From assembly GCF_022869785.1 (NCBI RefSeq), contig NZ_CP094997.1:2790001-2854000 (forward strand): a stretch of DNA of 64,000 nucleotides, in the 5' to 3' direction. Numbering within the stretch: the stretch's first letter is position 1; the number at the start of each line of letters is the position of its first letter. The stretch comes from Dyadobacter chenwenxiniae (GTDB taxonomy: Bacteria > Bacteroidota > Bacteroidia > Cytophagales > Spirosomataceae). Positions 30,904-39,590 of the stretch are shown in pieces. A program made the position numbers and the translations under genes. The notes beneath the pieces are model-generated. The model worked only from the letters and a program-made list of their open reading frames with translations, had not been told where the DNA came from and ran no database searches.

Positions 30904-32945
30904 CTATTCCTCTTCCGCCCTTCTCTTCCGGATAGATCAATATCGCCGGCGCGAAGGCGGCCATGAACTTTTACAGTAACCGTTTCTGATCCATTTGACC
31001 GCGATCCAATACCACCGCGCATATCGCGTCCCGATGTAGCGCCAGAAATAACACCCCACAACCTTTGTTGCTGGCTGCCATTCATAACCATTTCACCAGC
31101 GGTTAGCATAGCGGGAACGCGGTCGCGTCCACCTGGGCCGTCTACTATCCCGCCAGTCCAGAAAGCACTTGCTCCGGCGTCTTGTATTTGAGATCTAGCC
31201 ACTGCCGCAGCGCCGTAAGCTAATGCTGCTCCGGCGGCAACCAAGGCTATATTATTACTTGCTATCCCGATTTTTGCCGCAAGTAATAAAGATGCATGCT
31301 GAGCAAGAGCTTTCCCTATGTTTTCGAAAAGATTTGCTATGATTGACATAAAAGCATTTCCTACGTCAGCTAAATCCGCTGTGCCCATCGCTAAGCCTGC
31401 CGCCAATGTCCCGACCCCCTCTATTGCGTAAGCCGTTGATCCAGCAAAAGCCCCTTGAATGCTTTCTTGGAGAGAGGCCCCAAAATCATCAGTTGACCCT
31501 TTTAAGCGATTCTGCTCGGCAATAGCTTTGTCAACTGCCGCGCTCATTGCTTGCGGGTTGGTCAGGTGATCAAAGCTTGTCGCGCTACCGTCGCCCGTTG
31601 TTGGGTTGTCGAATTGGGTGTGCGATTGTAAAGAATATGGATGGAACGCCGTCGATGTTCCCGTGCGCATCAGCGTATTAGGCGTTCCGATATCACTATT
31701 GTTCGTGCGGAATGCGGTATCATTGGCGATTTCTGCATTAAGCAACCCTTCTGCTATCCGATCCTTAGATTGCTCAATTTGCTCTGAAACCCATCTATTT
31801 AGTTCAGACGCGGCTTTATTGGCAATAATCTCGTTTTGTCTTCTTATTTGATCTTCTGCTTTTTTGTTGCGCCCATGTATTCCAAATTGAGCGCCGTAAG
31901 CATTCGTATCGGTTTTGCTTTGAGCGCCTCCCGTACTGGATTTGCTACCTCCTACCTTCCCTGCCGCATACTCGGTTGCGGCCCCGAAAACGGAGGTGAT
32001 CATATCCTGACCCCCAACCAGCGAGTTCTTTGCAGACCCTAGCGTTATTCCGATAAAATCAAAGAATCCTGATGTCCTTAATTGCTTAGCGAAACTACCG
32101 ACAGCCTTTGTAGCGTCAGTAAAAAGATCAGTTAATCCTGTTGATTTGGTTGCACCTGCTAATAAAAGAGTCAGCTGCCCGGTTGTATATTCAATGGCAG
32201 ATCCTAAATTTCTTGCATTAGCTTCCGCGCCAGGCCCAAGTGATTTTTCTATCTCTGTGGTTAACCTTGGCAGTAAATCAGATGCCAAAACCTCACCCCT
32301 TTCGAGCATTTTATTTAGCTCCTGGGTTGTTACCCCCATTGATTTAGCCGCAAGGTTAAACGCCCCGTATAGGCGCTCTCCTAATTGTCCACGAAGTTCT
32401 TCTGCTTGGACATTACCTTTGGAAACCATTTGGATGAAGGCTTGAAACACTCCATTGGTTTCATCTACCGAAAGTTGCAATGTGGAAGACGCGGCTGTAA
32501 CTGCCGAAAACAAGCGCTCTGTTTCTTTTCCTGCCAGGTTCGTATCCTTAGTGGCAATGGATAGTTTGGCGAAATTAGCCCCAAGGTCAATTACATTTTT
32601 ATTATAACGCTCGGCTAATTGATCAAGAAATGCCGTATTTTTTGCATAGTCCGCTTGGGTTTCCGACGCAACTTTGAGTTGATTCTCGAATTTTTGCACC
32701 TTCGCTGTCGCGCTAATAAACGCCCTCCCTGCTGCCAGTGCTGCCTCAAAACCTAGATATCCCTTTATTACAGATCCAAATGACGTTTCTAAGCTAGAGT
32801 TGCTTTTAGTAAGCTGGTTTATAGCCCGGTCTGCTTTACCTGTACTAGATGGAAGCCCGTCTAAATTCCGATGTATTCGCTTGAATGCTTGATTCAAGTC
32901 GCTATCATCCCCTTTAAACTTTACTATTAACTCTTGATCCGCCAT
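30891..32945 (-). CDS. Tail tape measure protein
   Basis: 684 residues. The N-terminal 220 residues carry the tape-measure signature (FISATAKVQKFENQLKVASE, then QMVSKGNVQAEELRGQLGER, and MGVTTQELNKMLERGEVLAS). A hydrophobic helical part follows (about 500-580) with a short globular end. This protein sets tail length and passes DNA into the cell. Its length predicts a rather short siphovirus tail. It follows the tail chaperones as in other siphoviruses. Confidence 0.85.
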   Translation of the reverse strand: MADQELIVKFKGDDSDLNQAFKRIHRNLDGLPSSTGKADRAINQLTKSNSSLETSFGSVIKGYLGFEAALAAGRAFISATAKVQKFENQLKVASETQADYAKNTAFLDQLAERYNKNVIDLGANFAKLSIATKDTNLAGKETERLFSAVTAASSTLQLSVDETNGVFQAFIQMVSKGNVQAEELRGQLGERLYGAFNLAAKSMGVTTQELNKMLERGEVLASDLLPRLTTEIEKSLGPGAEANARNLGSAIEYTTGQLTLLLAGATKSTGLTDLFTDATKAVGSFAKQLRTSGFFDFIGITLGSAKNSLVGGQDMITSVFGAATEYAAGKVGGSKSSTGGAQSKTDTNAYGAQFGIHGRNKKAEDQIRRQNEIIANKAASELNRWVSEQIEQSKDRIAEGLLNAEIANDTAFRTNNSDIGTPNTLMRTGTSTAFHPYSLQSHTQFDNPTTGDGSATSFDHLTNPQAMSAAVDKAIAEQNRLKGSTDDFGASLQESIQGAFAGSTAYAIEGVGTLAAGLAMGTADLADVGNAFMSIIANLFENIGKALAQHASLLLAAKIGIASNNIALVAAGAALAYGAAAVARSQIQDAGASAFWTGGIVDGPGGRDRVPAMLTAGEMVMNGSQQQRLWGVISGATSGRDMRGGIGSRSNGSETVTVKVHGRLRAGDIDLSGREGRKRNSYFE

Positions 32946-33309
32946 CCCCTCGTGCTTTTACATCATTTTTTAGCTTGGCAAAATCCTTTATTCCGTTGAT
33001 TTTGGTTTGCCATGCGATTTCCTCCATTTCGCTAGGGAAAGGCATTAGTTCCCAAGGGCGCTTAGCTTTACCCTTCGCCACATTCACGTTATGAATCTTT
33101 GCGAGTAACTCACGGAACGGCCACACTCTTTCCTCCCATCTGGAATTGTACCCCTTCATTTCGACAGTGATTTCAAATATCGTCTTGTCGTAGTACTCCA
33201 TTAAGGTGATGTCCAAGTTGGCTATCGCCTCATCCCTGAAGGTCTGCCATGTCAGGGGCTTTTTTTTTACTTTTTCCTTCGGGGACTTCTTTAATTGGGG
33301 TTCCGCCGT
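32914..33309 (-). CDS. Tail assembly chaperone, GT-type extension (frameshift product)
   Basis: The frame is open from 33309 but its first ATG is at 33201 (MEYYDKTIFEITVEMKGYNS). It overlaps the end of the upstream chaperone gene, and no stop lies in the shared stretch (read as KPLTWQTFRDEAIANLDITL). A nine-A run at 33260-33268 could let ribosomes shift by -2 (or +1) from the upstream gene into this frame, making a fused G-GT chaperone as in lambda and Mu. The body is 95 residues, helical. It precedes the tape-measure gene. Confidence 0.65.
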   Translation of the reverse strand, partial: TAEPQLKKSPKEKVKKKPLTWQTFRDEAIANLDITLMEYYDKTIFEITVEMKGYNSRWEERVWPFRELLAKIHNVNVAKGKAKRPWELMPFPSEMEEIAWQTKINGIKDFAKLKNDVKARGDGGSRVNSKV

Positions 33310-33658
33310 TCATTATGGCTGCATAAAAGCTTGTGAGAACTTTCACCGATTGATCGGAATTGAACCCAATTTCATCGACCCATTCATAGGCTTGCTCTAT
33401 TGAGTACTCATTGCCTGATCCGGATAATTTTGCACAATAATTGGAGCCATGAAAAAGAATAGTAGCCAAAAACTTAACAGGCTCTTTCGGAATCTCTATT
33501 TCCTTTTCTCCCACAAGTTTTCGCTCAAATACATCACCGATTTGCGACAAACCCAACCCGAAACTTTCGCAAAATTTTTCAAGCGTGTAGCAACCAATTT
33601 TTATAGGAATGACATCCTCTTCAATCTTTAATTCGAAGTACCCTAATAATTTGTTCAT
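33230..33658 (-). CDS. Tail assembly chaperone, G-type
   Basis: 142 residues, starting MNKLLGYFELKIEEDVIPIK with the strand-rich N-terminus and helical core (AYEWVDEIGFNSDQSVKVL) typical of this class. It ends GKSKKKAPDMADLQG, encoded through the nine-A slippery run. Located between the tail tube and tape-measure genes, the fixed position of chaperones that coat the tape measure during tail assembly. Confidence 0.7.
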   Translation of the reverse strand: MNKLLGYFELKIEEDVIPIKIGCYTLEKFCESFGLGLSQIGDVFERKLVGEKEIEIPKEPVKFLATILFHGSNYCAKLSGSGNEYSIEQAYEWVDEIGFNSDQSVKVLTSFYAAIMNGGTPIKEVPEGKSKKKAPDMADLQG

Positions 33659-33684
33659 GATTTCGATCTAGTAATGAAGATTTG

Positions 33685-34104
33685 TTACGCCATATCAGCC
33701 AATACCACCGGGCCGGTTCCTTCAATTGAGGCCGTCCATTCAACCGCATCTTCGTAAGGTGCTGATGTTTCTACGCTGGTGATAATACCTTTGCCGGCGT
33801 AGGTTTGTGAGCCTGTCACGGTGTTACCAAAAAGCAGGTCAATCGGCGCCCGCAAAACTTCCAGCTCAACCAATGAGGCAACGCCCACTTCGTTTGTTCC
33901 TTCTGTATAGTCCACAACACCGGATAACTGAGCCGTCCAGCTGCGTTGACCACCGATCAGTTCACGCCAGCCTAATGAGTCCCTTGTACTTACATCAATA
34001 GTGGCTACCGAAATACTTACAGTCAAATCGCGAGAGTCCGCAATTGCCTTGTTAGGCGATCCGGTAATGCTCGCCTTAAAATCACTACCATTAAACTTTG
34101 CCAT
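33685..34104 (-). CDS. Major tail tube protein
   Basis: 139 residues, beta-rich: DLTVSISVATIDVSTRDSLG, GQRSWTAQLSGVVDYTEG, GKGIITSVETSAPYEDAVEW. This is the TP901-1-type tail tube pattern. It polymerises into the tail tube. Position between the tail completion and chaperone genes fits. Confidence 0.8.
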   Translation of the reverse strand: MAKFNGSDFKASITGSPNKAIADSRDLTVSISVATIDVSTRDSLGWRELIGGQRSWTAQLSGVVDYTEGTNEVGVASLVELEVLRAPIDLLFGNTVTGSQTYAGKGIITSVETSAPYEDAVEWTASIEGTGPVVLADMA

Positions 34105-34117
34105 CCCCTCGTCCTGT

Positions 34118-34549
34118 TTATAATTGCTCCACTAAATGTTCAATCGTAATCCTTTTCCGGTATTTCCTGCCGGTATTGGCATAGTTCATCTCGTCGTTTG
34201 ACCCGACTAATTTTGCCATGTACACATTGAATCCCGAAGCTGCTACCCCTGACCGTCCCGGCACCGGAATAACCCTTGTAAGGATCTCATCTGTGATTTT
34301 GTCTGTGGTTTCACGCCCTCCAAAGTCCCCTTTGAATTCGTTGTAAACCAGTATGTCCACTGTCACTTCTCCGCCGAAAGAGTCCTTGGTATTATTGGAA
34401 ATCTGAAAGATTCCCTCAATGACTATGTAAGGCGGCTCAACTCCAGAATCGGCTTGCAGATCAAAGGCCTGAATCTCTCTTCCCTCGACAACTATATTGT
34501 CAAGCAAAGCCAAATAACCAACCCTCAAAGGCAACACCACATCTTTCAC
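34118..34549 (-). CDS. Tail completion/terminator-like protein
   Basis: 143 residues with the alternating strands and position of DUF3168-type tail terminators (PPYIVIEGIFQISNNTKDSF, VTVDILVYNEF). It would cap the tail at the head-proximal end. Identification is largely by gene order. Confidence 0.55.
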   Translation of the reverse strand: MKDVVLPLRVGYLALLDNIVVEGREIQAFDLQADSGVEPPYIVIEGIFQISNNTKDSFGGEVTVDILVYNEFKGDFGGRETTDKITDEILTRVIPVPGRSGVAASGFNVYMAKLVGSNDEMNYANTGRKYRKRITIEHLVEQL

Positions 34550-34572
34550 CCACTCGCTCGTTTACCGCCAGT

Positions 34573-35043
34573 TCACCAGCCTATTTTCATGTTCTTCAAC
34601 CGCTCTTTTAATCGTGCACCTTCCTGCATATACGCAGGGATCAAATAAGGATGCTCCTTTAATGTTCCCTTTCCGTTTACGTAGAATGTTCTGGCTAATG
34701 CCTGGAAGTCTTTTAGCAGTGTCGGCACATACCTTGCAGCATGCCGCCCTGTTCCAAATTCCAGGTAAGCCGCCATGTGATCCCCTTTTGTGTTCCCGGC
34801 AAAGACCGAAGCGGAAAGCAGTTTCGGGTCGTGAATGAAGTTGATACTCTGACGAACGGCGCCAATTGTAAAGGCCATTTCGCGGGAGTCTTCGCTATTT
34901 ACTCGTAAGCGGTTTTTTGCTACGGCTACCGTCCTGAGTGCCGTTCCGGCAAGTTCTTTATTGACCTGCTTAACCACTTTGCCTTGCGCCTTATTCAGCG
35001 CAACACTGAACTGTTTTAGGTTCACGAACTCAACACTTGCCAT
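34573..35043 (-). CDS. HK97 gp10-like head-tail joining protein
   Basis: 156 residues: helical start (NLKQFSVALNKAQGKVVKQV), a central LRTVAVAKNRL segment, and YLEFGTGRHAARYVP, the conserved E-F-G-T block of the gp10/gp5 neck family. It joins tail to head. Confidence 0.75.
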   Translation of the reverse strand: MASVEFVNLKQFSVALNKAQGKVVKQVNKELAGTALRTVAVAKNRLRVNSEDSREMAFTIGAVRQSINFIHDPKLLSASVFAGNTKGDHMAAYLEFGTGRHAARYVPTLLKDFQALARTFYVNGKGTLKEHPYLIPAYMQEGARLKERLKNMKIGW

Positions 35044-35372
35044 TAGGATTTCACCACGATCAAATGCGCCAACATTCCCAACACATCCACTTCCGTTATC
35101 TCGTTGATCAGGTACGTTTTACCTTTATACTTCATCAACCAGTCCACTTTTGGCTCCTTTTCTTTCCGATATCGGATTGTCACCATGTAAGGCCTGACGT
35201 GCACTAACCGGGCGTTTTCTTGACTGCCTACTGCTTTCATTGGCTTTACGGCTGCCAGCGTATTGTATTCGAATATTTCAGTCCCGGAGGTTTTACCAGA
35301 TGCGTTTTTAGTTTTAGTAAGGCTGTAAAAGCCTACCTTTTCTCTCAACATCCCTGGATTTATCCCAACCAT
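35043..35372 (-). CDS. Head closure protein (SPP1 gp16-like)
   Basis: 109 residues. Starts MVGINPGMLREKVGFYSLTK and has the small-barrel pattern VRPYMVTIRYRKE and WLMKYKGKTYLINEI of head-tail joining proteins. Overlaps the connector gene by 13 bases and abuts the gp10-like gene. Confidence 0.75.
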   Translation of the reverse strand: MVGINPGMLREKVGFYSLTKTKNASGKTSGTEIFEYNTLAAVKPMKAVGSQENARLVHVRPYMVTIRYRKEKEPKVDWLMKYKGKTYLINEITEVDVLGMLAHLIVVKS

Positions 35373-35875
35373 GACTTTCTCGAATATTTAGCTGCTACCG
35401 TTTTCCAGTTGTTGGGCAATACCTGAATGCCATTGCCATCCACCTTTACGCCCGTGCGCTCAGTAAAATGATCGCTTGCCAGTTTGATGATGGCAAGCTT
35501 TAACCCCGCCGGTATCTCAATCGGATATCCCGCCAAATAACTCACCTCAACCGGGCTACTAGCGCCTGCGCATAACCTGCGAAATGAAACCCCTTCAAGC
35601 GTGTAATCGTCTGCTCCTGTTACCGCCCCGATAACGGGCCCGTATGGAAGCTCAGCGCTTGTAAGGCTTTCCCACCTGGCCGTTACGTTTGACTGAATCA
35701 GGGATAATCCGGTGTACTTTTCCACCTCTTCACGGGCGTCAACCAACAATAGCGCTAAAAGCGTATCGTGGTCGTCAAAGTCGATAGCCAAATGAAGTTT
35801 TAACTCTTCAAGTGTTACCGGCTCCTGTGCTCCGTCTACGGGTGTTTTAAGTACATCTAATCCCCTGGTGGTCAT
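35360..35875 (-). CDS. Head-tail connector (gp6-like)
   Basis: 171 residues. TLEELKLHLAIDFDDHDTLL followed by LLVDAREEVEKYTG matches the N-terminal helices of the phage gp6/YqbG connector family. The C-terminal helix follows LAIIKLASDHFTERTG. It binds the portal ring on the tail side. Confidence 0.8.
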   Translation of the reverse strand: MTTRGLDVLKTPVDGAQEPVTLEELKLHLAIDFDDHDTLLALLLVDAREEVEKYTGLSLIQSNVTARWESLTSAELPYGPVIGAVTGADDYTLEGVSFRRLCAGASSPVEVSYLAGYPIEIPAGLKLAIIKLASDHFTERTGVKVDGNGIQVLPNNWKTVAAKYSRKSWLG

Positions 35876-35876
35876 A

Positions 35877-36119
35877 CTACGGGCGTGCTTTTGTGGCTGG
35901 CTTAGCTTTCTCTTCTTTGGTTGAGATCACTTCCTTGCTTTCTTTTTCCTCGGCTTCTGGCACCTTAGCTTCGGCTTTTTCAGCCTTAACCTCTTTGGCG
36001 AAACCGTTTTCAATCAAACCTTTTGCACGCGCCTCGCTAACCTTAATTATGGTCTTCGGTTCGCGCATATCCAATGAATCCACATCCCGGAATGCTCTTG
36101 TTACTTCAACTTCTACCAT
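35877..36119 (-). CDS. Small head-region protein with Ala/Glu/Lys tail
   Basis: 80 residues. A short strand-rich N-terminal part (IIKVSEARAKGLIENGFAKE) resembles a motif of small capsid-associated proteins. The last 40 residues are a low-complexity E/K/A tail. It follows the capsid gene. Function unknown. Confidence 0.5.
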   Translation of the reverse strand: MVEVEVTRAFRDVDSLDMREPKTIIKVSEARAKGLIENGFAKEVKAEKAEAKVPEAEEKESKEVISTKEEKAKPATKARP

Positions 36120-36171
36120 GATGATAAATATTAAGGAAGGCCACCATCGCAGCCTTCCCGGTGTCAGATTT

Positions 36172-37458
36172 CTATACTCCTGTTGTTACCGCTGTGATGT
36201 CCATGTCAAGGAATGCTTGTGGGTGATACACCGCAAGAGCAATTTCCTCTTCAATACGAAGCGTTACCAAGTTCTTTGTCACGTTGTCCTGATCTTCATA
36301 GAACAGACCGAAGTTGATTCCTTCGCGGATCAACAACTCAGCGCGGTTCCAGTCGCCTACGACTGCTTTACCTTGCGCAATTTGGTTCAATTTGTAGATC
36401 GGCGTTCCGTTGAAAGTCAACAGTGAGCGATCAGTTCCGCCAAACACAAGTCCAGGGTGATTAAACTCGCCGGTAGTGGTTTTGTAAACCAACAGGCGGG
36501 CGTAATCCAATGGGTGCATTACAATGCCATTGGCAGCGTAATCTTTTGCTTCAAGCTGCGCGATGCCGTCTACCAGATATTCAAACAAAGTGTTGTACCC
36601 TGCATCTGTCGGCGTGTAATCCGCCGCCGATGGAATAATACCTTTGATTGAGTTCACCCCTGTTCCATTCAAAAGTTCTTTGTCTTCCTTTTTGAGAAGA
36701 TCCAGCATCATTTGAGTAGAGAAGAAGTTTGCAAGCCATGAAATGTCATTCAATGCCTGACGCGAAACACGGGTCCATGCAGCGATTGTCCTAGGACGAA
36801 CAGGAACCATGATGAAGTCATAGTCAATCTGCGCCTTCGTGTCGCCCTGGTTCACTTGATACCCTGGCTCGCCTTCACCGCCCACAAACTGTGGATATTC
36901 AAGGTAATTTTGCGTCATCACGGATGAGTTCAGCAAATTACGAACATGAATAGATGGGCTTGGATTGGTGACAACTGTTTGACGAATGTCACGGGCTGAC
37001 ACTGCCGGGTTGCTCGCTCCGTCAGTCAGGTTGCCTGAGGTAAACACCCCAACCGCTTTTTGGTGCAATGCAGCGTGACCGCCTTTAACTGCATAACGCT
37101 TGCTTCCTGTCTGGTTTTCCTGACTAAAGTCGCCCTTAGCTTCCAACTCTTTAAGTTGGTCGTAGATCAGGTTTTCAAGTGCTTTTTGACGCTCTGCACC
37201 GTTGCCGCCAGTTGGCAGGCCATCGCGGTTGATGCGTGTTTTCAGTTGCCCGAACTCGTCTTCAATCGCTTTAACAGTGCCTTGTAGATCGCTCAGACCT
37301 TTAATGGCATCAGCAGAGATTTTACCATCTGCCTTATACTGCTCCTCAATTTGTTTGATTTGTTTTTCAAGCGCTGTCTGAACATCATCCATACGCTTTT
37401 GTGCCACAGCACCAACTTGTTTACCAAGTTCGGCCACTTGCGCCTCGTTCATTTCCAT
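36172..37458 (-). CDS. HK97-fold major capsid protein
   Basis: 428 residues from the ATG at 37458 (MEMNEAQVAELGKQ); upstream sequence back to 37536 overlaps the protease and looks non-coding in this frame. The first 130 residues are a coiled-coil scaffolding (delta) region, and the protease likely cleaves near the ASNPAVSARD region. The HK97 core follows: NYLEYPQFVGGEG (E-loop region), VSRQALNDISWLANFFSTQM (spine helix), GIVMHPLDYARLLVYK and VVGDWNRAELLIREG. It forms the head shell. Confidence 0.9.
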   Translation of the reverse strand: MEMNEAQVAELGKQVGAVAQKRMDDVQTALEKQIKQIEEQYKADGKISADAIKGLSDLQGTVKAIEDEFGQLKTRINRDGLPTGGNGAERQKALENLIYDQLKELEAKGDFSQENQTGSKRYAVKGGHAALHQKAVGVFTSGNLTDGASNPAVSARDIRQTVVTNPSPSIHVRNLLNSSVMTQNYLEYPQFVGGEGEPGYQVNQGDTKAQIDYDFIMVPVRPRTIAAWTRVSRQALNDISWLANFFSTQMMLDLLKKEDKELLNGTGVNSIKGIIPSAADYTPTDAGYNTLFEYLVDGIAQLEAKDYAANGIVMHPLDYARLLVYKTTTGEFNHPGLVFGGTDRSLLTFNGTPIYKLNQIAQGKAVVGDWNRAELLIREGINFGLFYEDQDNVTKNLVTLRIEEEIALAVYHPQAFLDMDITAVTTGV

Positions 37459-38164
37459 CTGTAAATGCCGTTTTGAAATGTTGAAAAAATACCTCGGAGT
37501 TGAACCCTTTGGCGGTTTGTTCTTCTTTTCCTTCACTCGGCACAGTGGTTTCGCTGGATGCGTTCGGCTGTGTGGTTTTGAAATACTCTGAAAGGATAAC
37601 TTGTCTTTCTTGAAGTTTAAGCATCGTCTCGTCTGTGTACGTGCCGCACTTCAATGCTTTTATGAGCTTGTCAAACTCTTCAATTAATTCTTCGTGTGAT
37701 TTTAGGCCAGTGATCGGGGTGTTCTGATTTGCCCCCCAAGCCTGCATTGATGTTCCTTCCCACATTTTCAGTTCAGTGAGATAATTCCACCCTTTATCGC
37801 CTTTACGGCTGGCTATTGTCTTGTATCCGAAGGAATGCTCTGTGATAATCTCGTCCTGAACCATCTTGACAAAGTCAACGCCAAGTGTATGAGATCCGGC
37901 CCGTGATACATAGGCTAAGCCTTTCGAATCTTCGAAAAGCTCTGTAATTACCCCTACTACTTTGTGTGGATCGTGATCAAGGAAATGCTTGATACGTTTT
38001 GTCCCAAGTGGCCCGCTTTCTTTGATCGTTTTGCTGAACGCACCCGGTTGGATAATATCACCATCCGAATCCGGCTCCGAATCGAAAGAAGCGAAATAGC
38101 CTGACACTATCCCTTCTTTCTCCCCTACATCCCGAAATGCCAGGCTATTATTTTTGAATAACAT
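37421..38164 (-). CDS. HK97-type prohead protease (S78)
   Basis: 247 residues. VSGYFASFDSEPDSDGDIIQ, KHFLDHDPHKVVG (catalytic His) and EIITEHSFGYKT (catalytic Ser in HSFGY) define the family. The enzyme cuts the capsid scaffold. The C-terminal 60 residues are a linker, and the gene overlaps the capsid start by 38 bases. Leftward transcription starts at the 19-mer promoter 40 bases upstream. Confidence 0.88.
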   Translation of the reverse strand: MLFKNNSLAFRDVGEKEGIVSGYFASFDSEPDSDGDIIQPGAFSKTIKESGPLGTKRIKHFLDHDPHKVVGVITELFEDSKGLAYVSRAGSHTLGVDFVKMVQDEIITEHSFGYKTIASRKGDKGWNYLTELKMWEGTSMQAWGANQNTPITGLKSHEELIEEFDKLIKALKCGTYTDETMLKLQERQVILSEYFKTTQPNASSETTVPSEGKEEQTAKGFNSEVFFQHFKTAFTDGNERGASGRTW

Positions 38165-38209
38165 CTTCCCCTCAGTCTATCCTCACGTATAGGCATTCGC
38201 CTTCACTAG

Positions 38210-38256
38210 CAAATATAAACGAAAATTAATACTATACAAAAAAACTTTAATAAAAA
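38210..38256 (-). promoter_or_regulatory. Late promoter region 2 with 19-mer element
   Basis: Read leftward: the 19-mer (38238-38256), TTTG at 38237-38240 overlapping its end, 19 bases, then TATATTTG at 38210-38217. The boxes are a perfect Bacteroidota promoter. Transcription would start near 38203, 40 bases ahead of the protease ATG. Confidence 0.75.
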
Positions 38257-38279
38257 TTAGAATATATGGACATTAAGGT

Positions 38280-38311
38280 ATTGAATATTAAAGTTATTTG
38301 CTTTATATTTG
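38280..38311 (+). promoter_or_regulatory. Divergent accessory-gene promoter 2
   Basis: ATTG at 38280-38283, 20 bases, TATATTTG at 38304-38311. The region shares TTAAAG, ATTTG and TTATATTT with the promoters before 27316 and 52295. It starts the leader RNA of the 38419 gene. Confidence 0.65.
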
Positions 38312-38317
38312 ATTATT

Positions 38318-38410
38318 GAAATTTGACAATCAGGAGGGTCAGCCCTGATTGAGAAGATAGTGAGACTCATGTTTCACCGCCCGCTCAGCTGACCCTGACG
38401 GGCTTTTTTT
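38318..38410 (+). ncRNA. Structured leader RNA ending in a terminator
   Basis: Starts about 7 bases after a promoter -7 box and ends in a T-run nine bases before the next ATG. Hairpin 1: CAATCAGG (38327-38334) with CCTGATTG (38344-38351). Its 9-base loop AGGGTCAGC is the exact complement of GCTGACCCT (38388-38396), which lies in the loop of the terminator hairpin (GCCCG 38379-38383 with CGGGC 38399-38403, then seven T). The two loops could kiss or refold, so this may be an attenuator or a free small RNA. I recognise no known riboswitch class. Confidence 0.55.
38379..38410 (+). terminator. Terminator before the 38419 gene
   Basis: Stem GCCCG/CGGGC with a 15-base loop and a run of seven T bases, placed between the leader RNA and the start codon at 38419. 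The downstream gene would need read-through. Confidence 0.65.
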
Positions 38411-38418
38411 GTTTTATC

Positions 38419-39243
38419 ATGGAAATACTATCAGCATTGTTCCCGCCACCGGCTCATGTCATCATCCAGAGAATTCACGATGAACTCGACACCGCATCAG
38501 ATCGCTTATTGAAAGAGGCGAACGACATACTCTCTTCTTTCCCTGACACGTCTAAGGCTGAAAGGTTGAGCAATGTAGGGTTTGCGCAATCATTGCCAGT
38601 TGTTGCGACGAGGCCATTATGGGATAAGGTACATGAGGCCAAAGCGAAGGCTGATTTGCTTCGCTATTACATCCAAACCTACCCTTTCCAAAAATTCTTG
38701 ACTGAGCAGGAAATGGAGCGGATTTGCAAAAAGTATAATCTAATTTTTGCGCCGGTATCTCATTACAAAATGGATGTTCCGGAGAAGAATCTTCTGGACA
38801 TTGAGCGGGCGCAGGTGTTGAAGGAGGAAGACAAAGCTCAGGATGTACATTACGCAAGGGTGAAGTCTTTTATGATGGATGTTTCAATCAGGAAGAGAAT
38901 TGCTTTGCGGGGATGGCATAAGAAAAATACCAAGTATCGGGTAAGTGATGATTTTTTTGGATCGGTATTGAAGAGTAAAGGTATTGACCATGAAGGTTAT
39001 GTATTCCTGTCAGCGGAGGAGAAGACGGTTTATAAGCAAGGCCTTTTTATAGCAGCGCCCCGATCAGAGTTTAATCTCAAAGGCCTTTCTCAGGATAGCA
39101 AGTTCGGATGGATGGATATAACCAAACGGGAAATCAAAGACCCGATTGTATTTGAATACTGCCGGGGTGGAATGGTTAGAGTAATTACCAAATGGGGATT
39201 AGAGGCGAGTGATGAAGCGTTGGTTAATCCAGTTGAGAACTAA
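38419..39243 (+). CDS. Accessory island protein, 274 aa
   Basis: The main gene of the rightward island. Soluble protein: N-terminal helical half (IIQRIHDELDTASDRLLKEA, VHEAKAKADLLRYYIQTYPF, EQEMERICKKYNLIF) and a strand-rich C-terminal half (FNLKGLSQDSKFGWMDITKR, MVRVITKWG). No catalytic motif seen. It is preceded by the terminator-bearing leader, so its expression appears conditional. It could be an exclusion or conversion protein; that is a guess from its position. Confidence 0.55.
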   Translation: MEILSALFPPPAHVIIQRIHDELDTASDRLLKEANDILSSFPDTSKAERLSNVGFAQSLPVVATRPLWDKVHEAKAKADLLRYYIQTYPFQKFLTEQEMERICKKYNLIFAPVSHYKMDVPEKNLLDIERAQVLKEEDKAQDVHYARVKSFMMDVSIRKRIALRGWHKKNTKYRVSDDFFGSVLKSKGIDHEGYVFLSAEEKTVYKQGLFIAAPRSEFNLKGLSQDSKFGWMDITKREIKDPIVFEYCRGGMVRVITKWGLEASDEALVNPVEN

Positions 39244-39356
39244 CACCCCCACCTCACACAGTATCATCCGGGGCGTGCACTCCCATAGCATAACGGGTGT
39301 TAATCGGGGTGCGATCCGAGCGGGTGGGGATTTAAACGCCGCGAGGCAAATGAGCA

Positions 39357-39590
39357 ATGAATGGATTTGACATAATTAAAAACGCATTGAGCATTCTTGG
39401 TGAAAAAGAGCCCAACCGGTTGTTTATTGGTGCTGACGTGCGAACCGAATACCTGTTATTTTTTGAGGGCAACCCGCCTACAGAAAAACAAGAAGCCGAG
39501 TTAGAAATCATAGGCGTAACCTTCGTAGCGAAATATGAATGCTATGGTATTGAAAGGTTCTTTCTTTGGGATTTGGCACACGAGCAATGA
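39357..39590 (+). CDS. Accessory island protein
   Basis: 77 residues, starting MNGFDIIKNALSILGEKEPN; mixed helix and strand. Preceded by a 113-base GC-rich gap with inverted repeats (CCCCACC near 39247 and GGTGGGG near 39333). Overlaps the next gene by four bases. Confidence 0.5.
   Translation: MNGFDIIKNALSILGEKEPNRLFIGADVRTEYLLFFEGNPPTEKQEAELEIIGVTFVAKYECYGIERFFLWDLAHEQ

Noticed and set aside
35893..36426. 177-residue open frame on the plus strand
   Set aside because: Antisense to the small head-region gene and the capsid gene; low-complexity Ser/Leu composition typical of a shadow.
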